In this document: one piece after another, positions 57,639 through 64,000 of the stretch
Layout of the letters: each line of letters begins with the position of its first letter
Numbering within the stretch: the stretch's first letter is position 1
Assembly: GCF_020080045.1 (NCBI RefSeq)
Contig: NZ_CP083451.1
Coordinates: forward strand, 3,769,001 to 3,833,000
DNA from: Comamonas odontotermitis
GTDB taxonomy: Bacteria > Pseudomonadota > Gammaproteobacteria > Burkholderiales > Burkholderiaceae_C
DNA length: 64,000 nucleotides
Direction of reading: 5' to 3'
Translations under genes and position numbers: made by a program
The notes under the pieces: generated by a model
Seen by the model: the letters and a program-made list of their open reading frames with translations, nothing else
Databases searched by the model: none
What the model was told of the DNA's origin: nothing

Positions 57639-57727
57639 TGCTCACTCCTTGAGAGGTGTTTTCAATACGTTCTAATCATCCAAATCCAAAATCTTGCGTT
57701 CCATCCTGTAGGCACTTCTGACAAAGC

Positions 57728-57759
57728 AAAAAGCGCGCCACCACAGGTGATAGCGCGCC
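57728..57759 (-). terminator. Terminator after preTA inside the pyrimidine cluster
   Basis: On the minus strand GCGCGC-tat-CACC-tgt-GGTG-g-CGCGC forms a stem followed by five T residues (complement of 57728-57732). It separates preA from the NCS1 gene, so the downstream half of the pathway probably has its own promoter in 57639-57727 or depends on readthrough. Confidence 0.7.
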
Positions 57760-57765
57760 AGCCAT

Positions 57766-59088
57766 TTATGGCGCGACCTGCGCCGTCACCCGAGCCGGGT
57801 TGTTGGGGTGTGTCGTCCAGTTGGCGTACTCGCCCGTCACGGCTTTGCCGGTGCGCGCGTCCACCTCACCGGGCTGAAGGCAGCGCATCGAGATCGTGTC
57901 GGGCACCGGGCAGATCGAGACGCACAGGTTGCAGCCCACGCATTCGGCTTCGTTCACCTCGAAGCGGCGTTCACCCGCCTCGCCCTTGTTATAGAAGATG
58001 GCCTGGTGCGAGGTGTCTTCGCACACCACATGGCAGCGCCCGCACTGGATGCAGCTGTCCTGGTTGATCACCGCCTTGTCGATGTGGTTGAGGTTCAGGT
58101 CCTTCCAGTCCTTGACGGTGGGCACCGCACGGCCACAGAAGTCATCGATGGTCTTGAAACCATGCGAGTCCATGTAGTTCGACAGGCCATCGCACATGTC
58201 CTGCACGATCTTGAAGCCATACACCATGGCGGCGGTGCACACCTGCACCGTGCCGCAACCCAGCGCAATGTATTCGGCCGCATCCTTCCAGGTGGTGATG
58301 CCACCAATCCCCGAGATGGGCAGGCCCGCAGTCTGCGGATCGCGGGCGATCTCGGCCACCATGTTCTGGGCAATCGGTTTGACGGCCGGGCCGCAGTAGC
58401 CACCGTGCGACCCCTGTCCGTCGGTGCTGGGGTGCATCACCAGCGTATCCAGGTTCACGCCCATCACCGAATTGATGGTGTTGATCAGCGACACCGCATC
58501 GGCCCCGCCCGCCTTGGCCGCCCGCGCCGGAAAACGCACATCCGTGATGTTGGGCGTGAGCTTCACGATCACCGGCAGACGGCTGTAGTGCTTGCACCAT
58601 TCGGTCACCATCTGGATGTACTCAGGTACCTGGCCAACTGCCGCGCCCATGCCACGCTCACTCATGCCGTGTGGGCAGCCAAAATTCAGCTCGATACCAT
58701 CGGCGCCGGTGTCTTCAACCATCGGCAGGATGCGCTTCCAGCTCTCTTCCACGCAAGGCACCATCAGCGATGCAATGAGCGCGCGGTCCGGCCAGGCCCG
58801 CTTCACCCGGGTCATCTCTTCCAGATTGGTCTTCAAAGGCCGGTCGGTGATCAGCTCGATGTTGTTGAGGCCCACCACGCGCCGGTCCTGCGACATGAGC
58901 GTGGAATAACGCGGCCCGTTGACGTTGACCACATGCGGGTCCTCACCCAGTGTCTTCCAGACCACGCCGCCCCAGCCGGCTTCGTAGGCGCGGGTGACAT
59001 TGATTTCCTTGTCGGTGGGAGGCGCAGACGCCAGCCAGAAGGGATTGGGGCTGCGGATACCCAGGAAATTGCTGCGAATATCGGCCAT
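57766..59088 (-). CDS. preA: Dihydropyrimidine dehydrogenase (NAD+) subunit PreA
   Basis: FMN/Fe-S catalytic subunit of bacterial dihydropyrimidine dehydrogenase, which reduces uracil and thymine. The 440-residue protein has a TIM barrel like class I dihydroorotate dehydrogenase (SASPPTDKEI-type start, here LASAPPTDKEINVTRAYEAGWGG, then LNFGCPHGMSERGMGAA) and two C-terminal 4Fe-4S sites (CIQCGRCHVVC and CVGCNLCVSICP). The AAGGAG site is five to seven bases before the ATG. It follows preT by 43 bp. A strong terminator follows the gene. Confidence 0.95.
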   Translation of the reverse strand: MADIRSNFLGIRSPNPFWLASAPPTDKEINVTRAYEAGWGGVVWKTLGEDPHVVNVNGPRYSTLMSQDRRVVGLNNIELITDRPLKTNLEEMTRVKRAWPDRALIASLMVPCVEESWKRILPMVEDTGADGIELNFGCPHGMSERGMGAAVGQVPEYIQMVTEWCKHYSRLPVIVKLTPNITDVRFPARAAKAGGADAVSLINTINSVMGVNLDTLVMHPSTDGQGSHGGYCGPAVKPIAQNMVAEIARDPQTAGLPISGIGGITTWKDAAEYIALGCGTVQVCTAAMVYGFKIVQDMCDGLSNYMDSHGFKTIDDFCGRAVPTVKDWKDLNLNHIDKAVINQDSCIQCGRCHVVCEDTSHQAIFYNKGEAGERRFEVNEAECVGCNLCVSICPVPDTISMRCLQPGEVDARTGKAVTGEYANWTTHPNNPARVTAQVAP

Positions 59089-59131
59089 GACGACTCCTTG
59101 ATTCAGTGGAAACGGTGCGTATTGCGCGCTG

Positions 59132-60493
59132 TCATGCGCTGATGCCGACTTCGCGCATCAGCATGCGGTGCATGGCTGCAGCGGCGCGTTTGCCATGCTC
59201 CACAGCCTCCACCGTCAGATCGCGGCCGCCCCAACGGCAGTCACCCCCGGCCCATACCCGCTCCACGCTGGTCTGGCCGTCATCGTCCGTTTCGATCCGC
59301 CCCCCTTTGAGCGCAACACGCGAACCCGCAGGCTCTGCGATATAGCTCTGCCCGATGGCCTTGAGCACCATGTCGGCGGCAAGCACCGTGGTCTCCCCAG
59401 TGTTCTGCAGCTTGCCATCCACCAGCTGCGTGCTTGCCAGGCGTATGCCGGTGACCGCACCGTTTTCCACCAGCACCTCCTGCGGCGCTGCCCACAGACG
59501 GATCGTCACGCCATGGGTCTGCGCCCATTGCTGCTCCACAGTCGACGCCGACATGGCATCCTGTCCGCGCCGATAGACGATGGTGACTTCTTCTGCGCCC
59601 AGCAGGCGGGCCTGGACGGCGGCATCCACCGCAGTCATGCCGCCACCGATCACCACCACACGCCGGCCCACAGGCACCGTGGATTTATCGCTCGCCTGGC
59701 GAATATCGGCAATGAAATCGACCGCGTTGCGCAAGCCCTGGGCCGCTGGCTCGGCAATGCCCAGATCATTGACACCGGCAAGGCCCAGGCCCAGAAACAC
59801 GGCGTCGTGGCTGGCCAGCAGGCTGTCCAGGGTAAAGTCACGGCCCAGCCGCTGGTTGTTTCGTGGGGCAATGCCCCCCACCGACAGCAGCCAGTCAATT
59901 TCCTTCTGCGCGAAATCATCGGTGGTCTTGTAGCTGGCAAGGCCATACTCATTCAAGCCACCGAGCTTGGGCTTGGCGTCCAGCAGGCTCACATCGTGAC
60001 CTTGCAAGGCCAGCAGGTGCGCGCATGCCAGCCCGGCAGGGCCCGCACCCACCACGGCCACCTTCTTGCCCGTGGGGTCGGCCCGCTTGAACAGCGGCGC
60101 GCCGCCAGCAGCCATGAACCGGTCGGTTGCGTAGCGCTGCAGTGCGCCGATTTCCACTGGTTTGTCCTCATTGGTGTTGCGCACGCAGGCCTGCTCGCAC
60201 AGCACCTCGGTGGGGCACACCCGGGCGCACATGCCGCCCAGCGGATTCGATTCGAGAATGGTTTTGGCCGCGCCCCGGATATTGTCCTGCGCGATGCGGG
60301 CAATGAAGCTGGGCACATCGATGCCGGTGGGACAGGCCGTGGCACAGGGCGCGTCGTAGCAGTAATAGCAGCGCTCGGCTTCGATCGATGCCTGCGCCCA
60401 CGTCAGCGGCGGGTGTGCATCGGAAAAATTGTCGGCGTATTGATCCGCGCCAAGCCGTCCTGCGCGCACACCGCATCCCTTGGATCCATCCAT
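59132..60493 (-). CDS. preT: Dihydropyrimidine dehydrogenase (NAD+) subunit PreT
   Basis: FAD/NAD-binding, Fe-S-containing electron-input subunit of dihydropyrimidine dehydrogenase, related to GltD. The 453-residue protein has N-terminal cluster cysteines (RCYYCYDAPCATACPTGID and GGMCARVCPTEVLCEQAC), the FAD loop VVGAGPAGLACAHLL, and the NAD-binding VVVIGGGMTAVDAAVQA. It is the first gene of preTA. A 444-bp region separates it from the divergent TetR regulator. The start is preceded by GAGGAGGA. Confidence 0.94.
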   Translation of the reverse strand: MDGSKGCGVRAGRLGADQYADNFSDAHPPLTWAQASIEAERCYYCYDAPCATACPTGIDVPSFIARIAQDNIRGAAKTILESNPLGGMCARVCPTEVLCEQACVRNTNEDKPVEIGALQRYATDRFMAAGGAPLFKRADPTGKKVAVVGAGPAGLACAHLLALQGHDVSLLDAKPKLGGLNEYGLASYKTTDDFAQKEIDWLLSVGGIAPRNNQRLGRDFTLDSLLASHDAVFLGLGLAGVNDLGIAEPAAQGLRNAVDFIADIRQASDKSTVPVGRRVVVIGGGMTAVDAAVQARLLGAEEVTIVYRRGQDAMSASTVEQQWAQTHGVTIRLWAAPQEVLVENGAVTGIRLASTQLVDGKLQNTGETTVLAADMVLKAIGQSYIAEPAGSRVALKGGRIETDDDGQTSVERVWAGGDCRWGGRDLTVEAVEHGKRAAAAMHRMLMREVGISA

Positions 60494-60937
60494 GACTCAT
60501 CCTCCTCGACCGGGTTATCAGCACCAGTTCGAGCGGCGTCATCACTCTGCCGCCTTCCCAGCGCCATCGCATCCACAACTCACCAAGCAGACCGGAATGC
60601 TGCGCAATCCGTCCGCCTCCAAAGCTGCACCAACCGGGGAGGGTTCATCAGGCCCTCATCGTGGGTGTTTTATCTTCTGCGCTGCTGTTGCCGCAACGCT
60701 GTTGAAATCCATTAAAAGCCTTATTAAAGTTTTACGCACTGGTAAAAACACTAGCATTGAACAATCGATTACGGACTGCTTCCGCATAGCGTGTTGACCG
60801 CCGCCACTTCATACACCTGAAAGACTGGGTTCATTTTGTTGTGCGTCAAAGTACACAATGGGCATGGCATCTGGCCGCACAATAGGCAGGTAGGCGCCCG
60901 TCCCAGCTTGTGGCGCCATCCGAGCTTGTGAGTTGCC
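60494..60937. promoter_or_regulatory. Divergent regulatory region between preT and the TetR regulator
   Basis: 444 bp without a recognised gene. Two candidate operators are seen: GTTTTAC-gcactg-GTAAAAAC at 60729-60749 in an AT-rich stretch, and TTGTG-N10-CACAA at 60839-60858, 80 bp before the regulator start. Neither matches the enterobacterial RutR site (TTGACCANNTGGTCAA). The left half (60494-60690) is GC-rich with no notable structure. Promoter hexamers could not be set with confidence. Confidence 0.4.
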
Positions 60938-61621
60938 ATGTCCAGCGCGTCACCGTCCTCCACCGCCTCTGCGGATTCATCTTCGGGCTACAGCCTGCTG
61001 CGCGGCCCGTCGGCAGCACGCCTGCGCAAGCAGAACCACATCCTCTCCTGCGCCGAAGAAGTGTTTGCACGCGATGGTTTCGAGGGCGCCTCGCTCGAGG
61101 CCATTGGCGCGGCATCGGGTTTCAGCCGCCACAACCTGCTGTACTACTACCCCAGCAAGGAGGCGCTGTACCAGGCCGTACTCGAATCGCTGCTGGACGA
61201 CTGGCTTGTCCACATGACAGACCTGTCCAAAGATGGTGATCCCCGCCAGCAGATCCGCGAGTACATCCGCGCCAAGTTTGCGTTTTCGCGCAACCGCCCC
61301 TTTGCGAGCCAACTGTTCACCAAGGAGATGATTGCGGGTGCCCCCTTTGCGGGCGCTGCCGTACGCGAACGCATTGCACCGCTGCTGGCGGCCAACGTAG
61401 CCGTGTTTGAGTACTGGGCCACGCAAGGCCTGATTGCGCGGGTCGATTTCACCCATCTGATGTTCACCATTTGGGCACTGACCCAGGGCTACGTGGACCA
61501 GCGCACCCAGTTTGCTTTGCTGCTGGGCCAAAGCCAGCTTGAACCCACCGATTACCTGACGGCTGAAACCCTGCTCGTGCAGATGATTGCAGCCACCCTG
61601 AAGGTCGATCTGGCGAGCTGA
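60938..61621 (+). CDS. TetR-family regulator, RutR-like
   Basis: A 227-residue one-component regulator. The helix-turn-helix lies at about residues 34-80 (ILSCAEEVFARDGFEGASLEAIGAASGFSRHNLLYYYPSKEALYQ). The C-terminal domain has the RutR/YcdC-type pattern (RPFASQLFTKEMIAGAPF, then HLMFTIWALTQGYVD). RutR binds uracil and controls pyrimidine breakdown in enterobacteria. Here it is divergent from preTA, so uracil, thymine or a dihydropyrimidine is the probable ligand. The N-terminal 25 residues are Ser-rich and poorly conserved, and the ribosome binding site is weak, so a later start is possible. Confidence 0.86.
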   Translation: MSSASPSSTASADSSSGYSLLRGPSAARLRKQNHILSCAEEVFARDGFEGASLEAIGAASGFSRHNLLYYYPSKEALYQAVLESLLDDWLVHMTDLSKDGDPRQQIREYIRAKFAFSRNRPFASQLFTKEMIAGAPFAGAAVRERIAPLLAANVAVFEYWATQGLIARVDFTHLMFTIWALTQGYVDQRTQFALLLGQSQLEPTDYLTAETLLVQMIAATLKVDLAS

Positions 61622-61654
61622 TGGCTTCCTTCAAGAGATACGAAGGCTCCAATT

Positions 61655-61715
61655 TGCTCCTGTTTCAATAGCTATATGCGCTTGCGCTGCAAGTGCTTAT
61701 TCTCATTTTCGCCTG
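61655..61715. repeat. Dispersed intergenic repeat upstream of groESL
   Basis: TTTCAATAGCTATATGCGCT then TGCGCTGCAAGTGCTTATTC. It matches the ATAGCTAT...AGTGCTTAT halves of the family. It lies between the TetR gene and the groES promoter. Confidence 0.5.
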
Positions 61716-61765
61716 AAACCCTGCAAGACCATGAGCGGCCAACACCGATTTTTTAACCCCCCGCT

Positions 61766-61793
61766 CTTGAACTGTCATCAAACACCCTTATTA
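61766..61793 (+). promoter_or_regulatory. Candidate heat-shock or housekeeping promoter of groESL
   Basis: CTTGAAC (61766-61772) fits both sigma-32 and sigma-70 -35 elements. CCCTTATTAT (61785-61794) or ATTATT (61790-61795) could serve as -10. It sits directly upstream of CIRCE. Which sigma factor is used cannot be decided by eye. Confidence 0.45.
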
Positions 61794-61820
61794 TTAGCAC
61801 TCGAAGGGGTGGAGTGCTAA
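61794..61820 (+). promoter_or_regulatory. CIRCE operator (HrcA binding site)
   Basis: TTAGCACTC-N9-GAGTGCTAA, a perfect match to the CIRCE consensus. HrcA repression of groESL at normal temperature is the established function. Confidence 0.96.
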
Positions 61821-61822
61821 GT

Positions 61823-61939
61823 GCCGCCAACACAACCCTTGATACGTCGTTGCTCGGCCTTGTCGTATATCTGTACTGCCTGCTGCCTCGCGCCTCGTTT
61901 CAACCGTAAATCTACGATTTGCTGGGTTGTGTTAGCGGC
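61823..61939 (+). ncRNA. Candidate structured 5' leader of groESL
   Basis: GCCGCCAACACAACCC (61823-61838) pairs with GGGTTGTGTTAGCGGC (61924-61939), 15 of 16 positions. Two shorter helices lie inside: ATACG/CGTAT (61842-61846 with 61864-61868) and CGTA-aatc-TACG near 61905-61916. Together these give a three-way-junction-like fold in the 5' UTR, 99 nt before the groES start. No family was recognised. Confidence 0.5.
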
Positions 61940-62038
61940 TCTGGTTCACCATTCCTGACCGTTTTGCACTCAAGGCTTAGCCCTTTGCGCTGGGCCTTTT
62001 CCCATCAAAACCCGGTATTTGATATTGAAGGAGTTGTT

Positions 62039-62329
62039 ATGAACCTGCGTCCTCTGCACGATCGCGTGATCGTTAAGCGCCTGGAAAACGAAACCAAGAC
62101 GGCTTCGGGCATCTACATTCCTGACAACGCAGCGGAAAAGCCCGACCAAGGCGAAGTGCTGGCTGTCGGCCCAGGCAAGAAGAACGACAAGGGCGAAGCC
62201 ATCGCCATGGGCGTGAAGGTCGGTGACCGCGTGCTGTTCGGCAAGTACTCTGGCCAGACCGTGAAGGTCGACGGCAATGAGCTGCTGGTAATGAAAGAAG
62301 AAGACCTGTTCGCAGTCGTCGAAAAGTAA
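62039..62329 (+). CDS. groES: Co-chaperonin GroES
   Basis: Heptameric lid of the GroEL folding chamber. The 96-residue protein starts [31 protein letters not shown], with the mobile loop at about residues 17-32, and ends [16 protein letters not shown]. The ATG has GAAGGAG six bases upstream. An in-frame extension upstream would enter the structured leader and is rejected. It is controlled by CIRCE and co-transcribed with groEL 89 bp downstream. Confidence 0.97.
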   Translation: MNLRPLHDRVIVKRLENETKTASGIYIPDNAAEKPDQGEVLAVGPGKKNDKGEAIAMGVKVGDRVLFGKYSGQTVKVDGNELLVMKEEDLFAVVEK

Positions 62330-62339
62330 TCTTTCGCTC

Positions 62340-62400
62340 ATTCAATTTTCATAGCTACCAGCGGTTGATACATAGACCCTGGAAGCATATTTGAACCCAA
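62340..62400. repeat. Dispersed repeat in the groES-groEL spacer
   Basis: CAATTTTCATAGCTACCAGC then GGTTGATACATAGACCCTGG. It is a degenerate member of the ATAGCTAxCAGCG...TTGATA family. It fills most of the 89-bp gap inside the operon. Confidence 0.4.
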
Positions 62401-62409
62401 TCTTTGTAG

Positions 62410-64000
<1,591 letters not shown>

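Overview
The window looks like chromosome of a high-GC betaproteobacterium, most likely Comamonadaceae (Comamonas/Acidovorax/Delftia-like). I infer this from the block ponA(mrcA) | pilMNOPQ | aroK-aroB-dgt | gltB-gltD, the Ccs (ResB/ResC) cytochrome c maturation genes, the HrcA/CIRCE-type groESL leader, and many small intergenic repeats built around AGCGCTTGAT/ATAGCTATC, a pattern I associate with this family. No database search was possible. Every assignment comes from reading motifs, gene order and ribosome binding sites. No rRNA, tRNA, CRISPR array, prophage or complete insertion sequence was seen. Two genes run off the window: S-formylglutathione hydrolase at the left edge and groEL at the right edge.

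Region by region. (1) 1-3.8 kb, minus strand: glutathione-dependent formaldehyde detoxification (frmR, frmA, fghA) with a DEAD-box RNA helicase inserted between frmA and fghA. A palindrome over the frmR promoter is a likely FrmR operator. (2) 3.9-10.7 kb: glutamate synthase gltB-gltD. The 3' end of gltD is followed by two extra tandem copies of a 137-bp unit. (3) 10.8-22 kb: an accessory stretch between gltB and dgt. It holds a RAYT-type transposase with an altered HUH motif, a Fur-box-controlled TonB receptor plus PepSY membrane protein, an IclR regulator divergent from pcaI-pcaJ-pcaF (end of the beta-ketoadipate pathway), a LysR/LysE pair, and a coupled DUF1415-methyltransferase pair. (4) 22.3-32.2 kb, minus strand: dgt, aroB, aroK, an unrecognised lipoprotein, then pilQ, P, O, N, M, the type IV pilus alignment complex and secretin. 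(5) 32.4-43.4 kb: PBP1A, cyaY, lptM, a di-iron oxygen-binding protein behind a well-placed FNR/ANR-type promoter, the MsrPQ methionine-sulfoxide repair system, resB-ccsA cytochrome c maturation, a diheme cytochrome c4, and the GTPase EngB.

(6) 43.7-46.8 kb: two overlapping LpxL-family acyltransferases, divergent from metK, whose leader can fold so as to hide its own ribosome binding site. (7) 46.8-53.3 kb: an NAD-salvage cluster. A Nudix-like NrtR repressor lacking the catalytic glutamates is divergent from a nicotinamidase-like hydrolase, pncB, nadE, nadM and a GNAT acetyltransferase, with a 16-bp palindrome in the divergent promoter region. (8) 53.3-61.6 kb: complete reductive pyrimidine catabolism (preT-preA, NCS1 transporter, dihydropyrimidinase, beta-ureidopropionase) with a divergent RutR-like TetR regulator. 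(9) 61.7-64 kb: groES-groEL with a perfect CIRCE and a structured 5' leader.

The strongest leads beyond routine annotation are: the metK leader switch; the class II FNR promoter (centred at -41.5) on the di-iron protein gene; the lipoprotein occupying the slot between pilQ and aroK, in a low-GC patch that extends into the secretin half of pilQ; the structured groESL leader; and the gltD 3'-end triplication.
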